This document shows positions 35,901 to 47,899 of a DNA stretch of 64,000 bases, one piece after another. Under the pieces are notes generated by a model. It saw only the letters and a list, made by a program, of their open reading frames with translations. It did not search any database and was not told the origin of the DNA. A program made the position numbers and the translations under genes. The stretch is from assembly GCA_026545225.1 (NCBI GenBank), contig CM048846.1, positions 85,205,270-85,269,269 of the forward strand, given 5' to 3'. Source of the stretch: Cornus controversa (taxonomy: Eukaryota > Streptophyta > Magnoliopsida > Cornales > Cornaceae). The first letter of the stretch is position 1, and every line of letters starts with the position of its first letter.

Positions 35901-38900
35901 AAGTCCATGTTAATAAAATCAAACCTAGGAGTCGTCATCAATTTGGAAAGCTGGAGGATTCACCTGATCAAGAGACGACATACTCCTTAATACTTCGTTT
36001 GGTAGGAAGGAAGAAAGGGGGAGGAAAGATAGGAAGGAAGGAGCAAATTCTCTTCGTTTGGTATAGAGGAGACAAGGAGGGAAGGGGAGAGAGGATGGAT
36101 GATCCATCCTTCCTGGCCCACAAATTTTAATCCCTCCAAAAGTGGATAGAAGGGAGGAAGGAAGAGAAACAAAGCTATTATATAAATTGAAAATTGACAA
36201 TACTATCCTTCATAGTTATTAGAGATTGTTAACCCCCATCTACTCTAAAAGCTTAAGCTATTAGAGAGAGTGTAACTTTAATATTTAAATCCTCTAACAT
36301 GCCTTCTCACGTGTTGCCTTCTTTTTGGTCTAACACATGTTTCAATTTTAATAATCAGAGATAAACTAATACTGGTGTATTAATTTATATAAGGAGGGTA
36401 TACTAGTAATATATAAAATAAAATCTCCCATTCCCTTCCTTCTAGCCAAACAAAGAAATATGTCACCTCATCCATCATTTCTACTATCCTTCATTCAACC
36501 AAACAAAAAGTGACACCTTCCCTTCTCTAAGGATGCTTCCTCCATCCCTCTCTCCCTTCCATTTATTTTTTCCATCCCTCCTATCAAACAGAGCAAAAAA
36601 GTTAAAGAGAGGAAAAAGGAAAGAACAAGGAATTTGAGAAAATAACATGACTATTGGCAAATGATTTTTGCTTTGGAAAAATATAGAAGACAAGATAAAG
36701 TGCAAAAATCAGTTATGGATTCTAAATAAACTTAAAATCCATTTTTTTTCAGACTTGAACTTCAAACAGAAAAATGCTCAACATGAAGACCTTAATCTAT
36801 ATTTTTAAAGTAACCTAATGAACAATATAATTAACTGAACCAATTGAAACCTAATGGCATCCATGAGGCAACAAAAGGTCCCATTTACGAGATTACTCAG
36901 GTGGAAGAATTAAGCTGATAGAACCTACCATCTAACAAATACCACAGGAAGTCCATGAGTACACGATTTTAGCATTTCTTACATTCATGGTATTGGAGGG
37001 CCCTAGCCCCAAATGGCATCACAGCTAAATGACTAAGTATCACCCAAAATGCAGTGATACAGAAGATAATTTATAAAAAAGAGAGAAAAAAAAATACTGT
37101 AACCAGAAGTTTGAAACACGTGGATATTGCATGTAATATGATGAAGTTGAACTGTATACACTTCCATAGGTCTATCTTTCAATCCTAGAAGCTCTCATCT
37201 AATAAGCCTAAGCATCATCATCCATTTACCATCAGAATTTTCTTTTGTCTAGTACTCATTCAACCAACTTAAAAACTACTAAATGGGAGAGAATCATTTG
37301 TAATAGTGGCTTTGCGATATTTCAAAGAATGTTGGTGTAAATTTTCATTAATATTGCTTAAAAAGTATAATATATAGTATGCCTTTATATTGTTGTACCA
37401 TTGTGTTATCATATGATATGCATTAATAAGAATAATGTTTATCATTCTATCATTATATTCGTGCCCAGCGGTGCTGGCTAGGCCGCACTTGATGGCTGCA
37501 GGTTTGTTGGGAAAACCTGCCCGTCAAATTTGCAAATCACTGGGTGTGGCTCTTGCGTAGTTGTACATGTTGGCGTGTGAGCCGTGTTTGGTTTGCGTGG
37601 GATGGTTTGTTTCCGGCTTGTGAGGTAAAGTCAACTCAAACATTCCTCTTCAATCGTGCTACAAGGACATGTTTTTGTCCTTGGTCGCAAGTTGGGTTCT
37701 GTGATGCATACCTACTCGAAGTTTTGACCCTCCCATTGCCTGTACCCAAGGCCAGATGTGAAAAGGAGATGGGTTAGTGTCAGGTAGATAACCGACTATA
37801 AAACTTATGTCAAATCTTCTTGATGAGTTCTCATTCAATTGGTGAGAATTTATGTGGCCGACCCCATTCATATGGGATTAAGGCAAGGCAAGGAGGAGGA
37901 GGAGGATGATGATGATACTATCATTATATGTGAAGATATCATTTGATTTACTTATCAAAAAAAAAATGTGAAGATATCATGTGATATTGGAGATAACAAG
38001 TTTGGAATAATATTGTTCACCTGATTCTTTTTTAAGCTAAAATTCCGACAAACCTTGCTGATACTGATATCAGGCAATATATCTTGGTATCAGTGTTGCA
38101 TTATTTCTGTTTACATGTTTTTATCTAGTATTTAAACCGTTAAAAGGTTTTTCAGCCCAAATGTAGTTATGGAGACACACATAAAAATAGAGCTGTAAGT
38201 TATGACAAGCAGAGGACACTATGAGAAAGGACCAACACCTGTGCAGAAATACCACTTCCTCTTCAAAGTTGCACTAGCTAATAAAGACACTACAAACCAG
38301 ACTCGACTCAACAAAACCTTTTTTTCAACTATTTGGGATTGGCTACGTGAACCTTGTTTTGACATTCTACTCTATCTAGGGCAATTGTAAACCTCAGCTA
38401 AACCACACGCATTCAATGTCATATCTTTCACTCTTCCACTTCCCCTAACTTTACCGTCAATGTAGACCACATCGCTATTCCTCACTAATGCAGTTATAGG
38501 TCTTCAATGCACGTGACCAAAACATCTTAGTCAATTTTCTGTCACTTTATCTTCAATTTGTGCCACTTTTCATGCCTAGCTCCACCAGAGGTCTGATGGA
38601 AGCCTGGAGCGGTGGTCTTGTGGACACCCATGTCCGCAATTTCTATAAGGCAACTCCCCTTTGTGTGTGGTGGTGCTTGTGGAGAGAGCGAAATCGAAGA
38701 ACGTTTGACGACGAAGAAACTCCTAATGGGATGCTTAAATTCTCAATTATTTGTACTCTCTCTTATTGGATTCAAGGTTGAGTTTGTAACTCCGTGGAAG
38801 AAATGGTCGACTTCTTAGGTTCCTTCGCTTTGTAATTGGTTCTTGTTCAAGAGTCGCCCCTCCCTTTTTCTGGGTGCTTTCTAATAAATCTTTACTTATC

Positions 38901-41749
38901 AAAAAAAAAAATTTGTGCCACTTTAACCATCTCACGAATGAGCTCATTTCTAATTTTATCCTTTCTTGGCTTACACACATCTACCTCAGTATTTGCACTT
39001 TGGCCACTCATTTTCATCTTAACATAAAAATGCTAAAACTACAGTCAGCAAAAAGTCCTGCCTAAATGGTTCTTTGAAATAACACCAGCTACCATTCCTT
39101 GCATCAACAGAAAGTTCATCAATGCCAGTTGGACAAAACGAAGCCAGATGTGCCAATAAAACTAAATAATAATATAATGATTGATCTATACAAGGTCAAT
39201 CTTCAGGATAAGTGTGCCAAAGCCCAGGCATTATGGTGCATAAGCTTTTCCAAGTTTTAATAGATTAAATGAGGAAAAATTTTGCATCCCAATTCATCTG
39301 TTTAGGTGCAATCATCTGGACGGGGTAAAAAAATAAGAAACAAGGACCAGGGTCGGGAATCTGGATAATGTTCTTTTATCATATATCAAGGGCCATATAA
39401 TTGGATCTAGCATTGCAGTTAGAACACCATCCTAAAGGGCCTGTTATTTGAGGACACAAGGAAATTTCACAAATCAAAACAAAGTACAACAAAATGTAGA
39501 GGCATATTAATACTTTGCTTTGACGTGTCAATTACACTCCTAAGGCAGTAGGTACTACAATACTAGAGCAAAATCCTCTTCTCTGAACCATAGTTCTAAC
39601 ATCAAATAACAAGAGTGCCGTACGCAGGCGTAATAACAAATATAATGCCCAAGAATTATATCACTTTTACTGCTTATAAAACCAAATATAAAGACCTTTT
39701 TAACATTCTGGATAAAACTTGAACCTCTCAAATATATCTAGATAAGTATCAGGTACACATGATGTTTGGAGGAAAAAAGCATCCAAGAAAAAAGATTTAA
39801 TCAAATATCCACATGAGAGAAGAAAGTTTGCTTACTTTCAATCACAGGATTTGTGAACAGAGGAAAGTCTTCTTCCAGTCCAATCATAAAGATATTTTGT
39901 GTTCTACAATAATCAAGTATCAGCTCCTTCCAAAGTTGTACCTGTTTCTCTCGAGTGTCCCTCACTGGCTGCAAACTGGAGGGGGGTGGGGGGGGGGAAG
40001 AAAACATGCATTTACGAACGAAAACTTTTGAACTTGAAAATATGAATAATTTGAATATAAATGTATTTATTTAGTCAATAATAATGGAAAAGATGCCAAG
40101 TGCCAGCTCCAGGTGCAAAATATATTTATGGAAAATCCTAAACCCCCCGACAACCAACTGTGAGAGGGGGATGGGTATGGATATATGTTGAGAGTCATGA
40201 TTCTAAATTCTTCACATTCTACTTCCAAGGATGCCAGATGCAACCTTTTAGAAAAAAATTACAAGAGAAAAAAGAGGGATATGGCTACAATATGTATTTT
40301 GCATGTACATATGTCTCTTGTCTAAGGATACACATACACGTGGGAAAGGGCTCTTATAAAGCTTAACTCTGATTTGACCTCTAGAGCCCAACAAAGATAA
40401 GGAACATATTCTCGTTAGCTAACTAAATGATAAGACAATGCGGACGCTCCATGGTTCTTTCATCAGATGGATCTATTAGTCTACATATGTCAATGAACCA
40501 AGCTATAGCAAGAAGTTCAGCATGATGAGAGCACAGTCTGGTCCAGTAAAAGCTGTACAAAGGATACAGGTATGGACCAACAAGCTGAAACAAAGAAAGG
40601 AATCAACTGCATAATGGGCAACCAGCCATATTGTCCCCAACCCAAGTAGGTTCACCGTTGACCACCCATTTTGATGTTAACTTTTGGCTCATGAGTTTTT
40701 CATTCTCATTAACTAGTGCAGCATCTGTTGAAGCAACAATGACAATGTTAGAAATCCACCCAATCCCTGCCTTTCGGGTGGACCACCTCGCTTCAATTTC
40801 ATTGTCTCTTCTTTAAACTAATTTCCCATGAATAATCTGATTTTCCTAATTAACCAAGCTAATAAAACAACCCTGAAACAATCTCAAGTTCACATTTTTG
40901 ACATAAGAGTTCAAACGAATACAGGTTCTTGAAGGGTTTTGCGCAAACAGCTACAACTCAAAACCAAATTGGATTTGGAAAAAAAATTATAGCATTTTCA
41001 AATCCCATAAAAAATCGCCTGATTCCATTGGCCTTGGAAATTACTAAAGCTATGTAAGGGGAAAACTTACACCAACTCCACCCCTCTTAAAATCTGCTTA
41101 GCTCCACTTTGTTTTCAATCACTGAGATGGGATTTCATTTTAAATTCTTTCATTTTCTTTCCCTCTTTCAAAACTTATTTCCAACAAGGCTTTGATTCCA
41201 AACACGATGCAAGTTTCCCACTCTAATATGCAGTAAGAGCGTAACATAAACAAGCTCAGTAAGATGATGGCATTTGAGAAATATGTTATATGAACTCTTC
41301 AAAGTAGGTGAAGCACCTCAGACACACAATACTCATAGCATGGGATATGTGTCCAACACTTTTGGTTGGTCATGCACCTAAAAAGCATATCCAATAAGTC
41401 AATTCTATTATATTTGTACTTCAAAAGAGTGAAATACCTATATTTAGCACTATGTTACATAAAAACATTTCTTTACTCTATAAAATAAAATGAAATATTA
41501 AATAATATTTGTGTCCTTCTGTTTAGAATTTGACATGTCCAATACTTGTATACCTATCTCACCTGGCACAAGTACTCGAGTCCATGTATCATAATTAAAA
41601 TAAATAAATAAAAGTTACAACAACACGTTAAACCCATAGTCAGCAATAGAATTAATGATCAATTAAAGTTCATAGGAGGCAGGCGATTACGTGAAATATG
41701 GCGGATAATTGAAGAACTGGGGCAGTTTGAAATCACCCAATTTCTGCAT
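32989..41749 (-). CDS. VPS25: Vacuolar protein sorting-associated protein 25 (ESCRT-II)
   Basis: This is the ESCRT-II subunit that bridges VPS22/VPS36 to ESCRT-III during sorting of ubiquitinated cargo into multivesicular endosomes. Six coding exons, all in phase with GT-AG borders: 41691-41749, 39836-39975, 34778-34831, 34585-34673, 34423-34498, 32989-33110. They total 540 nt, or 179 residues, the family's usual plant length. The protein starts MQKLGDFKLPQFFNYPPYFT, with the PPYF motif that contacts VPS22/VPS36. It continues VRDTREKQVQLWKELILDYC (first winged helix), SHEAREVFLSALVSDGRAEW and DKGHRKCLILWHRIQDWADL. It ends HGMDRTVLMRALKQLEHKGK, LAIFKGTSADDEGVKFSV (second winged helix). No break is seen. 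Intron 2 is 5 kb and full of nested retroposons. Confidence 0.95.
33171..33296. repeat. 42-bp tandem repeat, three copies, in VPS25 intron 5
   Basis: The block TGCGGTGCAGGAA...AATGATTTGCTCCATATATA recurs at 33171, 33213 and 33255, an exact 42-bp step with few changes. A GA microsatellite (33125-33145) lies next to it, beside the last-exon acceptor. Confidence 0.85.
35985..36600. mobile_element. MITE-like element in VPS25 intron 2, carrying an insertion
   Basis: The left end is TACTTCGTTTGGTAGGAAGG. The right end reverse-complemented is GCTCTGTTTGATAGGAGGGA. Sub-terminal GA-rich (left) and TC-rich (right) tracts are mutually inverted, giving long TIRs. The middle (about 36214-36365) is a separate repeat, the LTR/TRIM-like sequence also seen at 5480-5720. 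Confidence 0.6.
37447..37929 (+). mobile_element. SINE-like or RTE-derived retroposon with 12-bp target duplication
   Basis: The 459-bp body (37459-37917) is flanked by perfect CTATCATTATAT copies at 37447-37458 and 37918-37929. Its 3' part carries GTGGCCGACCCCATTCATAT then GGGATTAAGGC, the shared 3' signature of plant RTE LINEs and Au-type SINEs, followed by a simple AGG/ATG tail. The GC content is clearly above its surroundings. I see no convincing tRNA-like A and B boxes, so a 5'-truncated RTE copy is as likely as a SINE. Confidence 0.75.
37929..37980 (+). mobile_element. 24-bp L1 tail insertion with 14-bp target duplication
   Basis: TGTGAAGATATCAT at 37929-37942 and again at 37967-37980 flank a 24-bp insert (37943-37966) that ends TTTACTTATC plus a run of A. 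That ending equals the 3' end of the L1 copy at 38570-38910. It is best read as an extreme 5' truncation of an L1 cDNA. It starts one base before the end of the neighbouring retroposon's target duplication. Confidence 0.8.
38200..39030 (-). mobile_element. RTE-type LINE 3' fragment, split by an L1
   Basis: TTTGGGATTGGCTACGTGAA near 38330, AATGTCATATCTTTCACTC and, beyond the L1 insertion, CTAATTTTATCCTTTCTTGG with TTACACACATCTACC match the antisense 3' region of plant RTE LINEs as I recall it. The two halves join smoothly across the duplicated site. No reverse transcriptase domain remains. Outer limits are approximate. Confidence 0.6.
38555..38924 (+). mobile_element. 5'-truncated L1 LINE inserted in the RTE fragment
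   Basis: The insert at 38570-38910 (341 bp) is flanked by AATTTGTGCCACTTT copies at 38555-38569 and about 38910-38924. It encodes ATPLCVWWCLWRERNRRTFD, the C-terminal W-x-x-W-R-E-R-N signature of plant L1 ORF2. It ends TTTACTTATC and a poly-A run. Clean target duplications and a readable coding end suggest a fairly recent insertion. Confidence 0.9.
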
Positions 41750-42250
41750 CTTTTTAATGCTTTCTCCTGTATAAGCAATCTACAATCGCATCTCTGTTAT
41801 TCAAAAAATATATATATATATGGACATGTAACATATCAAATAAAAATGTAAAAGCAATTGCAATAAGAACGCCTTTAAAATCACAATCTTGGAACCATAT
41901 CCTATTCCTGAAGTTCCAAATTTCTTTAAATTAGTTTCCATGCATAATTCATAGACTAAAAAATGCCCAAAAATTACAAATCTCAGCTTGAATTAAAAAT
42001 CATGCATAACCGGAATAACTTACAGATCGAAGAGAGAGAGAAAAAGACAAGCCCTCGATATCGCGCACCAGAGTTCCCAACAACCCACCAAAATGATCGA
42101 TTTCAAGATTTCTCTGTTTTGTTGGTGGAATTGAGTATGTTGTTAGATCGAAGTGAGACACGGAGGACTGATCGATCCAAGTGAGAAAGTGTGCTATCTT
42201 GGGTGTACAAGTACAATAACCATACACACGACGTCGTTAATGTCCTTGTC
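41750..42250 (-). promoter_or_regulatory. VPS25 leader with probable 5' UTR intron
   Basis: In minus-strand sense, CTCTCTCTCTCTTCGATCT is followed by a consensus donor GTAAGT (42019-42024). A TTATACAG acceptor lies about 20 bp before the ATG (near 41771). This fits a short, pyrimidine-rich first leader exon around 42025-42200 and an intron of about 250 bp in the 5' UTR. Transcript data would be needed to prove it. Confidence 0.5.
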
Positions 42251-43453
42251 CTTTTTGGACAATTTACATTTTCTCTATTTATTCCCGGCAAATTGATTTA
42301 TCCTTATCTTACCCAAATGCAGGCGGGGGTGGCAGAATTTGATATCACCTGCCATGACTTGAATATGACTATGGCTGAAACGAGTAGAGCCGAGCGGCTC
42401 CGGACTCGACTCGTCACAGTAAAAGAATGCTCAAACTCAGCTTGAGCTCAATGGAGCTTCGATTATTTAGATCTAGCTCAGCTCGGCCGTGCTCGAACGA
42501 GCTCAAGCCGAGATCACCTGCTCGTTTATTTATATGAATAAAAAAAGTAGGCTGAATTTAATGTGCATATATGATAAATCTGTGCACACATACCCATTAA
42601 TCTTGGGTTTGACATCAATCTTCAGTTCTTGATCTCCAAAGCTCCGCACAGCTGGAAAGCACTTCTACCCTCACTCCCGATCATTATGCAAATATGAAGT
42701 GTTATCGTTGCTGGAATAGTTGATTTGCTTAAGGGTTGAGGTCCGGTTTAGAGGCAGCAAAATGGAGAGGAAAATTATAAAGTTCAAGGTTTAGAAGGGA
42801 TTGGGTTAGGGATGACAAGGGGCGGGTATGCCAAAACCCTACATTGTCCGGTCAATAAAATACTTAATTCATCTTCTATTAAGAACCTTAACAAGTTTGT
42901 GGTAAGCATACTATCACCGCCTCATTTAGAGAAAGAGAGGAATAACAGAATCTTTAAAAATTTTTGCTTTATTTGCTTTAAATTCGATGTTTGGGTTAAA
43001 TGTACTCAAAAGATGATACAACACTCCTACAGTCAAAATCCCAATATATAAAAGCAAAGAAAATGACACAAGCATACATACATATGTAGATAGAGATAGA
43101 AACAGTTTTGGTCTTCAATAAATTTTTTATTATAGATCTATTATGTACACAAGATAAAGAGAGATCTCTTTTAGCCACAAAATAAAGAGAGGAATAGAGT
43201 ATAACAAGATAAAGAGAGAGTGAGAGAAAGAGAAAGTACCTTCACGGCTTCACCGAGATAAAATTGTCGTCGAGAAATCTCTAGGGTTTCAAATAACTTC
43301 TAAGTTCTCTCTAACTTTTTTTCTCGTTTTGTTGTTCTATCAAATCCATGAATGAAATTTGAAAATCATTTTTTACTTAAGAGAATATCTAGTATACTAT
43401 ATTTATATAAGTAATATAACAATAAAAGAAATTGCACACTCCATACAATTATT

Positions 43454-43485
<32 letters not shown>

Positions 43486-43840
43486 ATCGGGGCGGGTGCT
43501 AGACGAATTTTCTTAAAAAAATTATACCTGCCCCTACTCCTATTAGGGGCATACCAAATTTCCTCTATTAGGGGCAGAGAGGGGGAAAAACCCGTTCGGT
43601 CGGACGAAATTGCCACCTCTAGATTGGGGTTGAATAGACTGGGTTAGTTTTATTGTTAAAAGAGAAAATGATATCACATTGGATTGAGCTGGGTTGGCTT
43701 GTTTTATTTTTAAAAGAGAAAATTAATGTAACAAATGGACTGGTTTGGATTATTGGGCCTGCGCTTAAAATAAATGCAACAGTTAAAATACCAATTATAA
43801 CATAAAAAAAAAAATTGTATACATATATACATATACTATT
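42251..43840. other. Gene-free spacer with dispersed repeats
   Basis: At 42360-42540 there is a repeat rich in GAGCTC/GCTCG motifs (for example GCTCAGCTCGGCCGTGCTCG), of the same type as 47900-48120. An (AT)n run lies at 43458-43485. No gene is recognised; short frames have no family support. Confidence 0.5.
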
Positions 43841-43841
43841 A

Positions 43842-46800
43842 AAGAGCACGTGCGTTGCACGTGAGTAAAACCTAATTTCAAAAAAAAATTGTAAATTAAC
43901 ATTTGAATCTCAAAGTTCAATTTCTTAATAAATATAATTTACTTAATTATAATTTTAATTTAGTACATAAATAAATAATAGCTAAATTATAAAATTAGTG
44001 AGTTTATTAAATATTATTTAGTTTAATTTTTTCAATTTTCTTCTCTAGAAGTTTTTCCATTAGTAGTGTTTTTCATTAATTAATATTATATTTTAGGAGT
44101 TTATGTTAGAAATGAAGTTAGAGAGAGAAGAAATAAAATTAGAAAAAGAATACGTATTTGAATAATATTATAGTTTTGGAGTTTGTGTTAGGAATGAAGA
44201 TAGAGAGAGAAGAAATAGAATTAGAAAAAAAATACTTATTTAAGAATTAAGAAAATGTTAAGTTTCTATTTATTTATTAGAATAAATAATATTATAAAAA
44301 TTAAAAAATGCACTATAAAAATAATAAAAATGGTGTTTTTTCAGTACATTAGAAAAGTTATGTTTATATATATTTATTGAATTAAATAATATTATATTTT
44401 AGGAGTTTGTGTTAGGGATGAAGTTAGATAGAGAGTGAAGAAATAGAATTAGAAAGAAAAAAAAATAATTTGAATAATATTATATTTTAGGAGTTTGTGT
44501 TAGGGATGAAGTTAGATAGAGAGTGAAGAAATAGAATTAGAAAGAAAAAAAAATAATTTGAATAATATTATATTTTAGGAGTTTGTGTTAGGGATGAAGT
44601 TAGATAGAGAGTGAAGAAATAGAATTAGAAAGAAAAAAAAATAATTTGAATAATATTATATTTTAGGAGTTTGTGTTAGGGATGAAGTTAGATAGAGAGT
44701 GAAGAAATAGAATTAGAAAGAAAAAAAAATAATTTGAATAATATTATATTTTAGGAGTATGTGTTAGGAATGAAGTTAGTGAGAGAAGAAATAGAATTAG
44801 AAAAAATATCTATATATCAGAATTATAATATATTTTTTATTTTTTTTTTTGAATTTTAGAAAAAGAAAGATGGTGTGTTGGGATAAAGTGTGAGAGAAAG
44901 AATAAATAGAATTAGAAAAGTTATAAAAATAAGAATTATAATTTTATTTTTATTTTTTATGAAATAGGAAGAGTTTGTGTTATGAATGAAGTGTGAATTA
45001 AATTGGAATTCTAACAACTAATAGAATGAAAACGAAAAAAAAATGGATTGTTTTACTACTAGAAGGGAAAAAAAGAAAGAATTGACATTTAAGGAAAAAA
45101 AAGAATTCTAATTAAGTTAAATGATTTGAAACTACAGAATAAATAGAATTATAAAATTTATAAAAGTAAGAATTATAATATTATTTTTATTTTTTCTAAA
45201 ATAGGAAGAGCTTTTGTTAGGGATGAAGGCAAATAATAAATAGAATTAGAAAAAAATACTTGGTGTTTAAGATTATGTTTCTATGTATTTATCGAAATAA
45301 ATATATTATAATAAAAAAATAAAAATGCATTATAAAAATAAAAAATGTACTGAAACTTCTAAACCTCTTTGTACTTTTAATAATAGTGTGTGTGTGTATA
45401 TATCTTTGACCTTTTATTATTTTGATGGTGAAATAATATACTAATATAAAATTAAAGCTATATGTCAATCACAAATAGCTAAAACTTACAGAATTATTAT
45501 CTAAGATAAAATTCATATGAAGATAATCCTACAACGCAAATTCTTTTTTTTCAAAAAATAAAATTGCACACAAAATTAATAAAGATGTGTAAAATTCTTT
45601 TAGAAATTAAAATATTTATTAGATTAATAGTTTTAAAGTTTGGCTTACATAGATAATATATACTTGAGATCATAAAATAATACAAGTAAACAGTTTTATT
45701 TAGAATTAAGAATATATCTTTTAAGTTTACTCAATAATTTATTCAAAACCTTATTTTATAGTTTTTGTGCAAATCATAATTAGATAAATTCGTAACAAAC
45801 TTTAAGATAGAGTTGCATTGGAAAAAATTTGAGCCATAAAAACATAAACGACAACAGTAAAACAATATATATATAAATTTGAAGAGAGCACTTACCAATG
45901 ATACCGAGAGAAACAAAGAGACCACGTCAATTAAACTAAATAGAAGAAACCGCTAAAGAAACATTAAAAACAAAAAATAATAAAAAGTTTTAGACTTTCA
46001 CAATAATAAAAAGAAGAACCGAAAGATATAATGATGAATAATGGTTGTTTAATTAATAATTTTTCATTCTTATTTGATAATTACATCAAGGTAAATAATC
46101 TTTTTAATTTTTGCGATGCACGTGAGAACTTCTAAAATATATAAAAAAAAATATTCTTCTTTGCAACTTATTACTTTATTATAAGATATGATTTTAGGAC
46201 TATTGATATTATTTGTATGTGTGTTAAATAGAGTTTGTGATAAATTAAAAATAAAAAAATATTCAATGATAATAAAATAAAATTACTATTGTAACAAAAA
46301 TAATATTGTTTAAACAAATTTAAAATTACTTGTTACTTTTAATTTTTTTAATAATTTATCCTTTCTGAATTACTGATGTCTACCGTTTTATAATCAAATT
46401 ATTTTTCTTATTGTTTATGTCCTAAAATATAAAAAAATTAATCTTCTTTGGAACTGAGTATAAATCTAGTGTGAAGACATTAGATTATTTGCCAATGAGA
46501 TCTTCAATATGCAAGATATTATGATCATATGCATTTGTACATATTTCATTACTCTTAATTACAATATGAAAAAACTTTAAATATTATCATTTATGACATT
46601 GAAAGAATAAGTATATTTATTTCTAGATAAGATTAATGGTCACTTGAACAAATTTTTCTTTATTTTTTATTTATGTTTTCTTGGTTACTGAAAACTGCGA
46701 TGAAGTATTGAAACTAAAAATTAGAAACTAGGAAACAACCTCCTAAATTATAGCTTTACTCAATTCATAAAATAATTATTGTGAAGAAGTTCATAAACAA

Positions 46801-47880
46801 CAAATCATAACATGTATACATCAAATCATATTATTGTTCCATTAGTTTATATATATGTGCCTTTTTTTAATCGGTCTACGGTTTGATGCCTTCATGGTCA
46901 AATAATCATATGAGCCAATATATTCATCTGTCTACAGTTGTTTAATTAAAAAAAAAAAATCCCTAATTGAAAAGTGAACCTATAGAAATATTTTATTAGT
47001 TATATATAATCAAACAACTCTAATTGAAAATCCTAAATTACATGCATGAAAATTAAAATTATTGCATAAATATACCTGTTTATTAAATTGAACTTCTTAT
47101 AAATAAGTTGCTATAGATCAGAGAAGTGGACCTAAGTTATTGTACATCTTTAACCCAATTATTGATTGTTATTTCAGTACAACCCACTAAAGCATGAACA
47201 TGAATGAAAAATTGAAGAGAGAAAAAGAGAGGAAGAAATGTCTGAAAGATAATATAATTCAATAACCACATAGTAACCCCAAACTAAAGGCAAATATAAT
47301 ATAAACAACTTATAATCATCAAATAGCTATATAAAAAAAATAGACTTGCAATAATTAAATAGCATGAAAATTTTGGGAGGAAAATTAAAGAAAATAAATA
47401 ATAAAAAAGAGAGAAAAAGAAAAGAAACTCACATGAGAGTTGATGTGAGCCGAGAGGAAATCGAATTAGAATGTCTATTGATGATAGCTGAGAGAAAGAA
47501 TTGTATGTTAATGAAAGGAATAATTGCCAGTTGATGAGAATTGTGTTTATATTGGTGTTTGTGATTTTTGGGGTTTTGTTGAGGTTATAACTTTATTTCT
47601 CTATTTAAAATAAATAAATAATGTAGTGAAACTAAAAAAAAAATGTTTAGGTTATAATTCTATTTTTTTAATTTAAAAATAAAAAAATAGTGTACCGAAA
47701 CTAAAAAACCCCCTTTGTACTTTTAATAGTAGTATATATTAAAAATAAATAAATAATGTAGTGAAAGTAAAAAATAATTTTGTTTATGTTATAATTCTAT
47801 TTTTTAATTTAAAAATAAAAAAAATAGTGTACTGAAACTAAAAAACCCCCTTGTACTTTTAATGGTAGTATAGATATAGA
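43842..47880. mobile_element. Large AT-rich non-coding repeat element(s)
   Basis: The left edge, TACTATTAAAGAGCACGTGC, runs into the dyad CACGTGCGTTGCACGTG. Right-edge-like sequences GTACTTTTAATARTAGT occur at about 45370, 47720 and 47850, the last two after CTGAAACTAAAAAACCCCC-type blocks. ATACTATTAAAAG at the two edges is inverted. GATGCACGTGAGAACTTC at 46104 looks like a second left edge. The arrangement suggests a nested or repeatedly duplicated non-autonomous element. No protein remains and I do not assign a superfamily. Confidence 0.5.
44095..44850. repeat. 88-bp tandem array
   Basis: Units start at 44401, 44489, 44577 and 44665. All four are identical over their 88 bp, beginning AGGAGTTTGTGTTAGGGATG and ending ATATTATATTTT. 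A diverged partial unit follows at 44753. Two more diverged units precede at about 44094 and 44177. The unit is AT-rich and contains a GAAAG plus nine-A run. Confidence 0.95.
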
Positions 47881-47899
47881 TATAGATATAAGTGTGTGT

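Noticed and set aside
44401-44840. Regular direct repeats suggesting a CRISPR-like array
   Set aside because: There are no unique spacers: the 88-bp units abut each other. The window is plant nuclear DNA.
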